Source: Xylona heveae TC161 (Eukaryota > Ascomycota > Xylonomycetes > Xylonales > Xylonaceae). From it: a stretch of 64,000 nt of DNA. Below, piece after piece: positions 1 to 13,100 of this stretch. The position numbers and the translations under genes were made by a program. The stretch covers positions 1,550,001 through 1,614,000 of the forward strand of contig NW_017264197.1 of assembly GCF_001619985.1 (NCBI RefSeq), written 5' to 3'. Each line of letters starts with the position of its first letter. The stretch's first letter is position 1. A model generated the notes under the pieces. It saw only the letters and a list, made by a program, of their open reading frames with translations. It did not search any database and was not told the origin of the DNA.

Positions 1-2427
1 CAAACTTAGAAGGCGTATTATTCAGTTCTTCCATCATAATTCCCCAACTACAATGGCTCGACCTGCCTCATACATATTCCGTGGATCGCCTTACTTTTAT
101 TGTTACATCTCTCACTCTACTTTGAAACACTGCCCGTTAATATTCCCATTCCGCGTGCATTTATTCTAGTTGTTGATGCGAATTATTTTTTTTTTTTTTT
201 TGCTATTTCTCGATATTCTTCATCAATAGCTTGGTCGTCGGCTTCTACATTTTTCAACCTTTTCTCATCACTTGAGTACCCGTGCTCTTTTTCTCCCTTG
301 GTCCCTTGTTTTCGCATGGGCAGTCTATTAGAGCTGCGTAACGGCATTCTCTCTATGAATGTGACAGTGGATAACATTGCTGCGAGCGTCGCGGGCCTCT
401 GGCAAAGATTAATCACTTGGGGTTATGGAGATGGCGTGTTGCTAATGCAACCCCCGATTAACCATTCATTTTGGAAGGAATCAAGACACGCCTCTCGCGA
501 TGTTTTAGCTAGCGCATCTAGTTTTTTCTTTTCCCTTTGTTTCAAATGTCTTCAGAGAGCGTTTTGCCTTCTGAAAGCAACTGATAGATTTGCGAATTGA
601 AGGAAGGTTTATAGGTAGAGAAATGAAATGATGGTTTCAGTCAGTTGCCTCGTGGTATGACTTTAGCCAGCTGTCATTAGGGATATGTTTCCATGTCCAA
701 TTCTTACTGTCGTTCCAGGCAGCAGCTGTAACGCTAAATGACTGATAATTTTGATGCAGGCATGGTGAGATATTTGTCATTGATGCTGTAGTCATGGCTT
801 ATATGTCTCATTGTCAGATCTTGTTAAATGCAATCCATGTCAGGTGTAGAACAGAGTAAGTGTCATCTCCGGATTGAATAAGTGATAATTCTTCTTCACC
901 ACTTGTATTTATTCTCGTATCTTCTTTGAATTAGAAATTTGCCAGTCTATCGCGGGCACAGACATCAAAGCTTATGGGGCAGGAGCATGCGCCACAGAGA
1001 TTAGTAATCCGATAAAGCATGGCATAGTGCAATCCAGTTCCACCACACTACTACGAAGCCACTCTGGGTACTTTTTATGGAACACACCAAATCAGTGCGG
1101 TGGCGATGATGGCTTCGATATCCTACATTGACATGCTTATTCCTCCGTCAGCAATCAAATTGGTGCGCTTGATATCCAAAGCACATGGGGCCTGGGGGAC
1201 GGATATGTAGGATTTGGAATCGATGATAATCCACGGTCGCAGTGTCGCGACAGAAACACTCAAATCTTCAAATTTTAGTGCTTTTTGGTGACAAATATGC
1301 AGATCAATGTGAAAAGGAAAGAGTTAACAGCAAGTCTATATAATTTGTCTCATACGGCTTCTCTTTGTCAACTTTGTCAATGATACGAGTATGCTCGTGC
1401 ATAATTGTTATAATACCTGCCCCGTTGAGGAATCACATCATCAAGCCAGTCTGAGTCGAATGCGGTCAGGATCTTATCAAGTTCATTCCGCTTCTATTGA
1501 ATCATTACGATCATAGCTCTTTGCCGATCAAACAATTAGGTACGTGGAAAGATTTTATCAGCCAAGCTTACGTCGCCCTGTGGCGTCGATCCTCGCCTAC
1601 CTGCGAGGAACAGGTTCGGTCACGACGTTGACCTTAATTTCTAAGACTGCGCTTGGATATAGGACCGAAAAGACCGGATCGAAACTCCCTACCGAACTAC
1701 GTTAGAGGTTTGAACGGCAGCGCAACTGTCAAAAGGCCAACGGCGCAACTGCGGTTCGAAGCATTCCCTAGACTCGGAAGGGGTGGATCCACTGTGACGA
1801 GGGAGTCAATTGATTGGGCTCGAGATTATTCCTGGCGCGGTTTAGGAAGATTCTCCGACAGGAAGATTATTATTGCTGAGATCATTGTGCCAAATCTTCA
1901 AGGATTCCCGTGCCTTGAACGACCGGAAAATTGGTCATAGGCGGGTCGGAAGAAGGGATACAGTCGGGCAGGAAAGCACGAGCTAAGGGCAAGGGCCAAG
2001 ACTGAAATCCCATGCCGGCATAACGAAAACTTACGGATAGCCTTTCGGATCAGCTCGCACAACCCTTGCAGTGGGTCTTCGTTAACGTTTTGGTGCGTCG
2101 TTGGTCCCGCTGAACCTTGCCCTGCCAGTCTCGAACCGTCGATCAGAATCCTCACCATTGCATCATACATGAGATAGGACTCCGCCTATGCGTCAAGCTC
2201 ATGAGAGAAAATTTCTGTTTAGGCCCAACACCGACAGGCCGGCTTGCGACAGCGTATAATTATCAGCCAAATCCACACTGTTAATTTCTGCCCTTTTCTG
2301 CTTTTTTTTTTCTCATTTCCTTTTCTCTCAAAGAGAGCAAGCATTGGTTCAATTTTGATTGAACCGACAAGGCACATTTATACCATACATTACAAACAAT
2401 TGATATCCAGACGACTCGGTCCAAAAA
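1..2427. other. gene-poor left edge
   Basis: No convincing gene is seen. Open frames here are short, mostly lack a good ATG or have no recognisable composition. A run of about 17 T lies near 185-201. Two small adjacent hairpins can be drawn around 1571-1610, the second a 7-bp stem (TCCTCGC/GCGAGGA) with a 6-nt loop; I attach no function to them. The last few hundred bases are the promoter and 5' UTR of the DUF4336 gene, with a T/C-rich tract around 2290-2335. Confidence 0.5.
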
Positions 2428-3484
2428 ATGACTTCGAAACTCATTCCTAAGAACCCTTCCGAGGTCATGGTGATCCGCAAGGTGACCCCTAACATCACGA
2501 CACTATCCGTGCCGTTTGAGCGATATGGCAGAATCAAGGTCGGCGGCAGAGGAACTATCGGTACGTGAATCTGTTTTCCCATGATTATTTTTTCTTTTCA
2601 CACCCGTCATTTTTTTCCGGTCTCGTTTTTCGTCTTGCATTTTTCACTCTTCCAATGTTTCTCAATACTGCTACTCAATATCCAATCCCCATCACTCCGC
2701 GACTAACTTTGCAACAGTCCGTCTTCAATCTGGCGCTCTCGCCGTCTTCTCTCCTGTCGCCCTGACTCCCGAAGTGCGCACTACGGTTGAAGAACTCGGC
2801 GGTAACGTTCGCTACATTACCGCTCTTGACTTTGAGCACCACATTTTCCTCGGCGATTGGCACAAGGCCTTCCCCGAGGCCAAGGTCATCGGCCCCGAGG
2901 GACTGCCGGAGAAGCGCAAGCAGCAGAAATATGAAGAGGTTCCTTTCTCGACCGTCTTCACCAGAGCCGCGCACGACAACAACGAGGATATTCGAATCGA
3001 CCCTGATTTCGACTCGGACTTTGAGTACGAGTATGTCCCTTCCCATGCCAACCGGGAATTGGCCTTCCTCTACAAGCCCGACCGCACCCTCATCGAGGCC
3101 GACCTGCTCTTCAACCTGCCCGCCACCGAGCAGTACTCGCGGACCGGCAAGAAGGCCACCTCCGGCTTCCTGACCAAGTTCTTCGCCAAGGCCATGCGCA
3201 CAAAGGGCAAGGCTCGCGTCCAGCGCCGCCTCTTGTGGTACCTTGTCACCCGTCAAGACCGTATCGGCTTCGGCAAGAGCATGGCGCGCATCGACAAGTG
3301 GAACTTTGACCGCATTATCCCCTGCCACGGCGACGTCATTGAGATTGGCGGCAAGGCCATCTTCAGAAACGTCATGGAGTGGCATCTCCGAGAGCTCAAG
3401 GCTGCCTTCTGGCACAAGAAGTACGAGCAGCCGAAGGCCAAGGAGACCAAGGAGGTGGCCAAGGAGGAGAAGAAGGCGCAGTAA
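2428..3484 (+). CDS. DUF4336 domain protein (metallo-beta-lactamase-like fold)
   Basis: Two exons, 2428-2560 and 2718-3484, joined by a 157-nt GT-AG intron, give 299 aa. The ATG at 2428 opens MTSKLIPKNPSEVMVIRKV, and the short first exon is needed to complete the conserved N-terminus (VPFERYGRIKVGGRGT followed by VRLQSGALAVFSPVALT after splicing). The middle shows the family hallmarks HHIFLGDWHKAFPEAKVIGP, later EADLLFNLPA and a final PCHGDVI. This layout resembles metallo-beta-lactamase-fold proteins, but the full HxHxDH metal motif is not evident, as is usual for DUF4336. The C-terminus is a Lys/Glu-rich tail. The biochemical role is unknown; fungal members are usually annotated only as conserved hypothetical. 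It converges with the phosphatase gene downstream. Confidence 0.9.
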
Positions 3485-4705
3485 TCGCCCTCTTTCGTCT
3501 CACCAGTACCGAGCATTCGCTTTTTTTTTCCGAAGTCGCAGTAATCCGACAAGAAAACAAAAAAAAAAGAATACCACACCAGAACGTTATTTGAAATTGC
3601 TTTACGAAACAACGATTACGAGCTCATGCACGGCGGAGCATGAAGAAATCTGAAAACCAAGCGGACGTTTACGAAAACCTTTTTCCTCATTCCACGACGA
3701 ACGCTGAAATTTGTTTTATTTTTTCTTATGCTTCTTTTCGCCTTAATGCTTGGGATGCGATCTAATACCTGTCATCTTTTTTCCCCTTGTATTTTTTGTT
3801 TCTATTGGTCACCAGAGGGGGATATATCCTAATGCTCGGATTCTTGGTATATAATACACGTATCCATATCCTTTATCATATCATACCCCTTTATACCCTT
3901 CCCACGTTTTTTTTTTTAATTTTTGTGTGTGTTTGGTTTTAACAAAGCACACTTGTTTATCTTTGGCAAGCGGCGATAGGAAACATGAAAAGCTGTTTAG
4001 TTGCGATAGTTATAATATCATGAGAAACTATCCCCTTTTTAAATTTTTAATTTTGTGAGGGTTTTGCTGTGAAATATACTCAGGAGATCCCGGGGGGCCG
4101 TCGGGCAATATATGTTGTGCAATCTCAGAAAGTATTCTTCTCCAACGTTTTTTCTCCGTTGCTCTTAAGAGTCAAGACAACGTGGAGAAATATATGAATT
4201 ATGTGTTGCATTATTGAACTAGATGACTCTATTTACTGAAACGGTGAGTGTGATCAAGACTAACTTACATGGATAGTATACAAAAAAAAAATGGAACTGG
4301 AACTAAGTTTGTTGATTTAATTTCTTTTTATTTTTGATTTAGATTATGTGTACAGTTACAGTGCTTGCCCTGCTCGGTGGTGACCTTGTCGCCCTGCAAC
4401 CTGTGACTACTGCTCTGCCCCGTAGGATAGGTACTTACCTAGGTAAGAAAAGCAAAAATGGAAGACTGGTTTAAGAAAAGAAAAAGAGATAGTTACAGCA
4501 AAACGCCACAGAAACGCCACGCGGCGCCAACGGGGGAAGAACAGCATACGCCTTTAGACAAAAGAGAAGAAGAAGGGATGGAATATAAATTTACATGAAT
4601 CAGTCGCCATACTGAAAATGGAAGCTGAGAAAGAAAAGAAAAGGAAAAAGGAAAAAAAAGATTAATGGGTGAGAAAGGGAGGAAAAAGAGAAGTGGAAAA
4701 AAAAG
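3485..4705. other. convergent intergenic region
   Basis: This holds the 3' ends of the DUF4336 gene (+) and the metallophosphoesterase gene (-). It is AT-rich with several T and A runs, for example around 3524, 3559 and 3910, consistent with 3' UTR and polyadenylation signals from both sides. No further ORF or RNA gene is seen. Confidence 0.5.
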
Positions 4706-6099
4706 TCAATCTCCAGTCGGAAGAATGTCCTCAATCTTTACATTCTTCGACTTGGTCTTCTTGTTCTTCCGATTGTGGCAGTCGACGTGCACGAGGGTTT
4801 GGGTAACGCTGCCCCATGAGCCGGGCTCGATGACAAGCGCGGTGAGTTGTCCGCCGGTGACGCACGCGCTGTCGAGGCCTTTGCTGTACTGCTGGATATT
4901 GAGCCCGCGTTTGGCGTCGTGCCCGTAGACGACGGTAGTTCGGGACTTCTTCGAGGCTTTTGCTTGGTGCTTGTTCCAGAGCTGAATTAGAGTTTTTTTT
5001 TGTTAGCGACGCAAATAGAAAGAGGAAGGGATATCAAATCTAGATGATAAAATACATACCTTTTCCCAAGGGGTGCCTTCGCGGCCGGCGCTAGGAACGT
5101 GTGTCTCCAAGTCGACCGTCCTCATGTGCATCACGTTGAACGGGTCTTGTCGGAGAAGAGGCACGCCGGCGAGTAAGCCAGCGTGCACAACGACTACTTC
5201 GCCCATGCCACTGAGTTGACCGATGCGGAGAATCACAGGGCAGCTCTTCAAATACGTGATCTGCTCCTTGCTCAGCTGCTTCACGAGCGCTCGATACTTG
5301 TAGTCGCCCTTGTTGAAGCTTTCTTCATCCATGTCGTCGACTTCCGTGTTGGGATCTTCTTCCGGGCCTTTGAGCGCTATGCGACCGCTCCTCATGGCGT
5401 TATATGTGAGTAGCAGGCGGTCTTCGTGATTGCCTCGAACGCAAGACGCTTTAAAGTCTCGAGCGAGCTGGACAACACCGGGTGTGTCTGGGCCTTTGGC
5501 GACAATGTCACCGGTGAGAATGAGGTGGTCGGTGGCTTGCTTGAACGAGACTTTGTTGAGAAGCTCAACGACTGGTTTCGGGCGAGTATGTTAGTAATGC
5601 TGAAGCGTTTTCTTTTGTTTTGTTCAGATAGCAAAGATGTAGACGTACGTTCTTCCTTACAACCATGTACATCTCCTACAATGACGAGGCGGCGACTGTC
5701 TCCGCTCGATCCGGCGCGTGGTAGCAGTCGGCTGTCGAGTTCTTGCATGTGTATCACGTCTGTAAACTGCGGCAATGCATTGGCGCCATATTGCTCGTCC
5801 TCTTCATGATTCGTGTTGAATTCCTTGAGCAGCTCGTCTTGTTCGGCGAGTCGCGGTACCAGCCAGAATCGCCAGGTCAACCAGCAGGCGATTAGCACAG
5901 CGACAAGCATGAATACATGCCGCCGTAATCTCGGCGCTTTTATCATCTCTATCCACCGCGGTTCTTCGTCCACTGAGAGCGCGTTTATCTGTCCGTATTT
6001 GGGATTCGTCTGCCACTCGTTGCGGACTTGGTTTATTAGAGGTGTCGGAAAGGGCGAATCTCGGGGTTGCGGAGACCGTTGGTGTTCGTAATGTGCCAT
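4706..6099 (-). CDS. metallophosphoesterase, Ppn2-like vacuolar endopolyphosphatase
   Basis: Three exons (6099-5649, 5571-5060, 4981-4706) give 412 aa; the first intron contains a perfect ACTAAC branch site. The calcineurin-like phosphoesterase signature is complete: GDVHGC at about 142-147, GDIVAKGP at about 171, GNHED at 197-201, VVHAG further on, and GHDAKRG at about 341. These supply the metal-binding Asp, His and Asn residues. One membrane segment (about residues 61-81) follows a 60-residue N-terminal tail, predicting a type II protein with its catalytic domain in the lumen. This matches yeast Ppn2 (YNL217W), a Zn-dependent vacuolar endopolyphosphatase. The assignment to Ppn2 rather than a generic PP2A-like phosphatase rests on topology and motif spacing. 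Confidence 0.88.
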
Positions 6100-7487
6100 A
6101 ACCAGGGCGGATTTTGGTGTGGGTGTGACGGAGAAATGACGAGGTTGATGGAATGAGAAGTATCAAGATCGAATGAAGAAAAGAAAATTTTGTCAATAAT
6201 ATACAAGAATCGTACCGTTGGAATAAGGTCGTAGCGCGGGCGTCGTCAGCAGCGGCAGGGCCAAAAATAACAATTACGTCTTTACTCTTCCAATCTCATA
6301 CTGCGACCGGCGGGGAATCGATCGTTCGTCACGGATAGAGGTAACAATTCTGACGGATAGCAGCAGCAGTAGGTCAGAAGCAAAATTGTTTTGTGATTGA
6401 CGAAGGGCTATGGGAAGGAAGAGGACGAGAGAAGAGACCGGAGCTGGCTGGTTCATTGTGGAGAAGTTGATGTTTACGAGTCGAGTTAGTTCGTCTCTAT
6501 AGCGTCACCAGTCCGGAAACAGGCACATCATAACAACGTTATAACCTCGTTAGCTTCATCAAACACGTTCAGTACAGCTACATTGATCTCTAACAGATGT
6601 AATTGAGCATATGGAGACTATAATACAGAGGTATGTCTGCTTTGGACAGTACAAGAATGCGTTTGCGCTGACAATCTCTATCAAGGGCGTATGAGTACGG
6701 TAGTACCTTATATCGACATGTTATTTTCAGTCCTTTGCATACCAACGCAACCAAGTGATTCTGCAAAAAGAAGAACTAAATTTCCTTTTTCTACCGCTTG
6801 ACATCTTATGCCAAGCTTTTGGAATGTGCATGGCCGTTGCATTTGGTTACCTGCCCTTGGGCCATGGGAACGTGTCTCACGATGACGACGCTCGTTCCTG
6901 GGCTTGGCAGAACGTGCCAACCCCTCGCATGTGGCTAAACACCCTTTGCAACGCCATGTCGCAGACAGAGATTCACCCAAAAAAGTTGAATGCAAAATTC
7001 ATGATATTGAAAAAAATTCTCTGCACCGTGATTACTCATTTTCTCTTTGGCAATACAGTATTCATTACGTGCAGGTAATCTCCGGTGAATTCCTTTCCAC
7101 ATCTTCTATTTAACTCTTCTCTTCTCCCTCAATCGTGAACATTTTCTGCTTCTCAGATCTCATCACTTACCGCAAAAATGGAGCGGTGCTTGAACTCCTT
7201 TTATGATTTACTGCTTTAGCTTTCGTTGAATATGCTATTTTTAGGCCTCCTGCTCATTTTACGTCCTTGGAAAGCCTTCTCAAAGACAATAGAGTACATA
7301 CCTTATACAAGTAATGACAGAGGTGCTGACCAAACCAATCTTTCTTGCTGCCATGCCGCGAGGGCTTGGCATAACGGATTCACCAGCCCAGTCCGGTGCA
7401 TTTTCAGAGTACATGCAGAAAAGGGCCGTTGCCGCTAGATATGGCCCTGGCCGTACAATGTATGCATGAGAGCGACAGCAAGGCAAT

Positions 7488-8790
7488 ATGGTTTCCGAGA
7501 ACCTTGGTATGGAGGTGATCAGGCAGGTACTTGACCATCAACCAACAACAACAACCACCTACCAACCCCGAATTCTCGCGAGGGGAGAGGCTAGTGCTGA
7601 ACTCCAACGTCAATTTGAGAATGAGGATTGGGGTGATGAGGCCGGAACTGATGAAGCTCAAGCTGCACCCGAACCCAGGAAGATGCCTGAGGCCTACATA
7701 GTTGGGGAGTACAAGTGTGCGTTTGAGAATTCTTATCAAGCAGATGTATACGTCCACCTGCTTGCTGCTGTTATGCTCGGCGAGAATGGAGAAGCAGAAA
7801 GCTCCGTGCCCGAAGGTGAGCCAGGTCATCGACTCGACGAGGGAGGGTTGAGCTCAGCTTCCCAATCTTCCGAATCGGAAGCGCCTCACAGAGCTCAGGA
7901 GGTGACAGTGTAGGGAGGCTTCTCGAAGAGGCTGATAGAACGGCCGAATTGGCTCAGAATTTGTCCATGTCCCCGCCAGCACCACAGTCATCACCTTAGA
8001 AACCGTCTCATCGGGAAGATTCACACCAAAGCGTTGTACTGGCCATGACTACACCCATCCCTGGAAGAGACAAGCTCACTGATGATAAAGTAGACACGGC
8101 GCAGGAGATATTGCATTGGACTGGCAAACTTTTCACGCTGCAGAGCGTACAGCTCAGGGCCAGACAATCCGAATGAGAGTTTACAGCGAACTCCAGAATA
8201 TCGGCCTGAAGATCTGCCCAAGCAAAGCTCGTCCCAATGAACAGGATCGAAGAAAAATGACCCTAACAGCAGACTGGATGACGCAGCGGCAGAGACGATG
8301 ACCCGTTCTCAGAGGAGAGAAAGGCCGCGCAGCAATCTAGAAACGAAAATGTATAGAAAACTGTCACACCACGAAAATACCCCCATACCGGAGAAGGTAT
8401 AGTAGAGACGCCTCGAAAACACAGTGACCATGCAGCTGTTGAAACGCTTTTCCTACCGGGCAGGAAACAAAAAAGATGTGCTAGGATATCAAACAATCAA
8501 CGAAGAAACGAAGAAGAAAAAAATGTCACAGAATCACAAGTCGTCTTTTTCGATTCGCTCCAAATCAAGGAACAAGAGTTGGCTGCGGCTACAAAAGCAC
8601 ATGAAAAGCTGCAACGGTGGCAAATAATTGCCACTAATATATGAAGAGGTCGTCGCGGCATACAAAACTACACGGCATGAATGGGAATGGGACGCACTAC
8701 AAAGAATGATTAGTTTATGCGAGGAATTCATCCTACAGACTTTGACAAGACAGACTTTGCAGCACCCTACCAAACGATTTCGCAGTACGT
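7488..8790 (+). pseudogene. decayed unknown protein-coding gene
   Basis: An ATG-initiated ORF of 141 codons (7488-7913) has protein-like composition (acidic, Ser/Glu-rich tail, no low-complexity bias). Beyond its stop, plus-strand reading continues in other frames with coding-like text: DRTAELAQNLSMSPPAPQSSP, then DDKVDTAQEILHWTGKLF, a Glu/Lys-rich segment, and a coiled-coil-like run SLQIKEQELAAATKAHEKLQ near 8560-8620, followed by a Leu-rich segment to about 8785. All lie on one strand and in order, as expected of one gene broken in several places. Introns could explain some of the frame changes but not the in-frame stops. I recognise no family. It could also be chance ORFs in non-coding DNA. 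Confidence 0.3.
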
Positions 8791-9229
8791 GATTGAGATT
8801 GTTTCTTATGTAGGTCTTGGATGTAATGAATTTTCATCACCATTATCGCAAGTGCAATATTAGCCGTCTTAAGCTTCAAATACGGCGATCGAATCACCAT
8901 ACAACGACCTGCGAACCAAGCTCAGCTTTTACTCAAGACATGTCGACTTTTCCTTCATGAGGCTAGATTCATTCGATACCTCTGGCAAATATGCTGTTCG
9001 TGGTAACTTCTGAAGACTGAGATCAATTTTGAGACCATTACTCCCCAGCGAGGATGTACTATAGCGTATCATCTTGCAGACTACGTTAGAAATTTCACAC
9101 CGTCTATATTGGTATGAACGGAAAGCTGCGAGGAAAAAAAGAATCATTTAGAAGCGATTTATTGACATTCCAGTGACAAAAACGAGGTTTAATATTTGTC
9201 ACAATGGAATGGATGATACTTGATCAAAA

Positions 9230-10030
9230 GAATTAATTGAAGGAGATTCCTCTATCATTGAGGTACATGCATTTCTGCTGCAGCTTGCAGATAGAAGCAA
9301 ACTCATCATCATCCCTTGCAAAATTTATGCCAAGGATAGTGGGACACTTAACCACAACCAGTGTACGAGAGAAGAACTTATGCTTCTGCCGGCTTCAAAT
9401 ATGATTCACTTCTCGATGGCTAGTCCCTCAAAGCCAAGTCTGAAAAGATTGCATGGCACTTGTCGTTATAGCAGCACACATTGCCAATGAGGACCAGTAT
9501 GAGTCTCAGTCCTGGCGTCTGGCTCTGTCGTCAACATGGATGCTTCAGTTATATATTGTGCATCATTCTTATACAACCAAGACCACCAAAAAAGCCCTGG
9601 GCTGGCCTGAGCATATGCACCGCAACAGCAAGATGCAATTTTGTGTTTTGAATGATTTCATCAACAGGATACAGTCAAGGATGCACCATGTATCCAAGGC
9701 AAGGATACCAGAATTATTATGATCCTTTTCGGACAGAAAACCTGCGAGACAAGTAAGATCTCATGATCCAACAACGACTGCCTTTGAATGGAGAGGCAAC
9801 ACGGACTGGAATTCCATCCACGGTTAGAGCCTGTCAGATCGGGCAGACTAACTGATAGGTATTGCTATGATGAGGGAGGTCCTGTCAGCAAAGATCTCAC
9901 AGACCGGCTCCTAGTGGAAGACAATCAATTGCCAGCAACCATTCCAGACACAATACCTACTAATCCGGGTGTTTGCACAAGGAGCGGGAATCATATATGA
10001 GGATTCAATGGTATTATCTCGTGAGTCCTA
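9230..10030 (+). pseudogene. possible second coding relic
   Basis: From about 9240 one plus-strand frame stays open for roughly 80 codons without a clear start (text such as EVHAFLLQLADRSKLIIIPC and REELMLLPASNMIHFSMASP). Short open pieces in neighbouring frames follow, including an ATG ORF at 9788-10000. No family is recognised and there is no complete reading frame. It may be a continuation of the decayed material upstream or chance; confidence is low. Confidence 0.18.
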
Positions 10031-12383
10031 CAGAAGCGCTGAATCACTTCTTTAGCAAATAGAAGACTGTTATAATCCAAAACGAGCGGGTGGTCCAAAA
10101 GAACTACAATGTGCAGAGAGTTGAAATATCATAATATTCTAATCCAGCTTGCTCGACTTCCCTGAAAGCGCAGTAAAACAAGAAGCAAAGAAGGAAGAAC
10201 AGCAGAAGAAGAAGACAACCCATCCTTCCGTCGACTTTTGGCTTCTATACATTCGATACGCCCAAATTTAAATTTCAAGCGGAGACCTTGCCTCGTCGCT
10301 TTAACTACATGATTAATTACAATTACAACCACAACGCTAGTCACAGTCCTGTTCCTAGACCTAAACCTAGCCACAATCCTAATTACAATCCCAAACGTTT
10401 CACGTACCCATAATTTTGGGGAGAGTTAGGGGAAATGGTGCCCGGCTTCGTGCCCGGATTTAAGGGAGCCGAAATGGAGCAGTGTAAGACGCCTGACGCC
10501 AAAGGAGCAACGTGTTTATTTCAAGGCTAACCTGAACTTGCTCCAGGATTCGAGACGCGCCCCGTTCACACTGATTGGTGGCATGGCCGCCTCCGTCGTC
10601 TACGAAAAATCGTGGGAGATTTTGAACAATCGCCCCATGGCAAATTCTGCAGACGCAAGACGCCGTCTGGCAGATAATTCTTGTCACTGCTCTATTAATA
10701 CCCCTAGCAGAATCTCTGCGGTGGTCAATCTTTTATCTATGGCGCTGCCCAAAATTTGAGGGCAACCGAGAAAAGTACCGAGAAGCGTTTCGAATGCGCG
10801 AAACAGAGTAGAATATAGAAAGGTTCACACGAGTTGCTGCGCACTCTCTACCGCATATTGTGTATAAAGCGGCCCCGATACGGTTTTTCCGAAAAGAAGC
10901 GTCTATATGACGTAAAAATTGGAGATTTCTTCGTCTTACTCCTTTCCTATCTTTGTTTCTGCCTTTGTTCAAGTTATTCGAGCTAAAGCCCTAACAAAAA
11001 ATCAAGCAAACAGCACGAGAGTAATTTATCTAGAGAATCGGCAGAAAGAAGTCAAAGAGTCATCAGGATTTGTTTTCAAATTGAGACAACGTGCACAGGA
11101 GATATTAAATGATCTCAATATGACGGACAATTGACCCTGAAATTCATTGGACTACTTTACACTATCTTAATACCAGAGATACAGATCGGATTCTAACCAG
11201 AGTCTTTGGGACTCACAGCAACACCAATATGCTTGGCAAAAAATCTTCAATACATATAACGGTATACAGTATATAAAAGCCATGCAATAGATAGAATGAT
11301 CGTGAGTTGAACTCCACTAAACCCTTTTCAAAGTTCTAGCTCAATACTGATACTTCACGAAGGAACATGTTAAAACCCTTAAAATAGTATCCAACCTTTG
11401 AACTTGCACCGAGTTCGAGAAATCTGAGTATATAATCGAGATCTGATACACAGGATGGCGAGTCCGAATGAATTTTAAGCTCGTTATTCCAGCTGCTGCC
11501 TTCTTTCCTCGACTGCGGGATCCTAATTCTCATTTACAGTGAAAAGGGATTCTAAGTCCACTATAGTAAGCTGTCAAGAACCGATACCAAAACATTGAAC
11601 GTCCCAGAAAAACCTTAATATTAATTCGTGTCTCTCCCTTATTCATTGCTTCTACTATCATGCATGCAAGCTCTTCCTTCAACATAAATACAGAAAGCTG
11701 ATCGAGAACGGTTCACATGCTCGTCAGGCCAAGAGGCGTCAGATTATTTCATAAAGAAATGAGGTAGGAAAGTCCAAGATTGTATGTTTTATCTTACGTC
11801 GTTTTGCAAAAGTACCACGGCCCACATTCGGGCCAAAGATATTATTTATATTGGCGACAATGAAGCACGCTGCACGCAATGTGCTTCCGGCGCAAGCTGA
11901 AAGTATAAAAGCCGTGCTTTATAATGAGAAGCAGGATTGTCGATTTGACAATCTCAATAGCTTTCGAATAAACCCTTCTTTGCAAAATTGGAGAGTATTT
12001 ATTACCTCCAGCACATTAACCATGACTAAAAACTGCCTGCCTGTCGCCTGAGGAGCCAGAGTTCTGCCGAGCATGTTGTGCTTGAAAAGCTGAAGCTCAT
12101 TAGTTGGAAATAGCTTTGGTGGAGGGAATATTGCCTACTCTGTATTGCCTCGGCCCTCGAGGGCCTGCAGATATTGACGGACCAAGTAATGATTGACAAT
12201 TACTCTGTAGAAGGCTGATTCTAACTTGCTAAAGAATGCACAACGTGCACCACTCACACTTACTGGCACGCCGTAATTCAGAAGCACGAATATTGACCAC
12301 GTGGATTAGAAGTAAGGTTGGCAGAAACCGAGAATACCTCTTTAGCAGCTGGAGCCGGCGCCGACGGATAGAGCGCAAAGGGC

Positions 12384-12442
12384 AAATAAAAAAAAATAAA
12401 AAATAAAAAATAAAAAATAAAAATAAAAATAAAAATAAAAAA
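12384..12442. repeat. A-rich microsatellite (AAAAAT)n
   Basis: Simple repeat of AAAAAT and AAAAT units in tandem for about 58 nt. It produces the long Phe/Ile/Tyr-rich spurious frames on the minus strand. Confidence 0.9.
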
Positions 12443-12850
12443 GGATATAAAGGCATACCGTTCATTGGTGCTGAGTACGACCTGGCCTGGGATTCTTTTG
12501 CTGCTCGCAAGATTATCATAGCTGGGCATATCATGGAAACGCACGGATGAAAAGCTCTGTAACTCTATTGCATATAGAAATTAAGGAACTAAATGTATTT
12601 TGCGCACATGTAATCTAAGAAGACTAAGTAAATAAAAGGAACACGAGACTTAGACCCTCAGATTAGCTCTCTTACGGTTCTCATAGACAACCACGAAGAA
12701 TGCCGCACGAAATACGACTCGGGCTGCCATACAATTTTGGCTTTTGACACACGTTTCATCATCACCGGGTCTTCAAAAGTCCACTCCATGGCGAGCATGA
12801 AGGTATCACAACAGCTTCTACCGCCCTTGCGCTTCACCTTCCCCCCAGTC

Positions 12851-13100
12851 CGTATATAATACCATACTTACATGGTTTCTTTCCCCCCCTTTGAAACTCC
12901 AAACTTGCTCCCTTCTCACATCCCCATCCTCTTACATCGCAAAAGGAAACGGTATCGTGTCTTGCGTGTTCTCGACGGAGCCACTCCGATTGAAAACTAC
13001 TTTAATAAAAAAAACACTTCGTCACAGGCACCTTACGTCAATTTTCCTTCCTTCTTTCCTTTCTTCCCCTTCTGCCCACCGCTTAGCTCATCCCGCTTTT
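12851..13100 (+). promoter_or_regulatory. TATA-like box followed by CT-rich tract
   Basis: TATATAAT at about 12853-12860 is followed by C/T-rich blocks around 12878-12940 and 13030-13115. That is the usual shape of an ascomycete core promoter and 5' leader. An ATG at 12872 opens a 113-codon frame dominated by Ser/Pro/Phe, which is what a CT tract encodes by chance, so I do not call it a gene. The nearest supported CDS on this strand starts 1.3 kb further on. Confidence 0.3.

Noticed and set aside
2675-3415. 246-codon minus-strand frame opposite the DUF4336 gene
   Set aside because: Antisense shadow of a well-supported coding exon.
10310-10400. Imperfect repeats of CACAATCCTAATTACAA type, possible minisatellite
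   Set aside because: Units too diverged and too few to call a repeat.
12229-12544. Two overlapping minus-strand frames rich in Phe, Ile and Leu resembling membrane proteins
   Set aside because: They are translations of the A-rich microsatellite at 12384-12442; no start context or domain.
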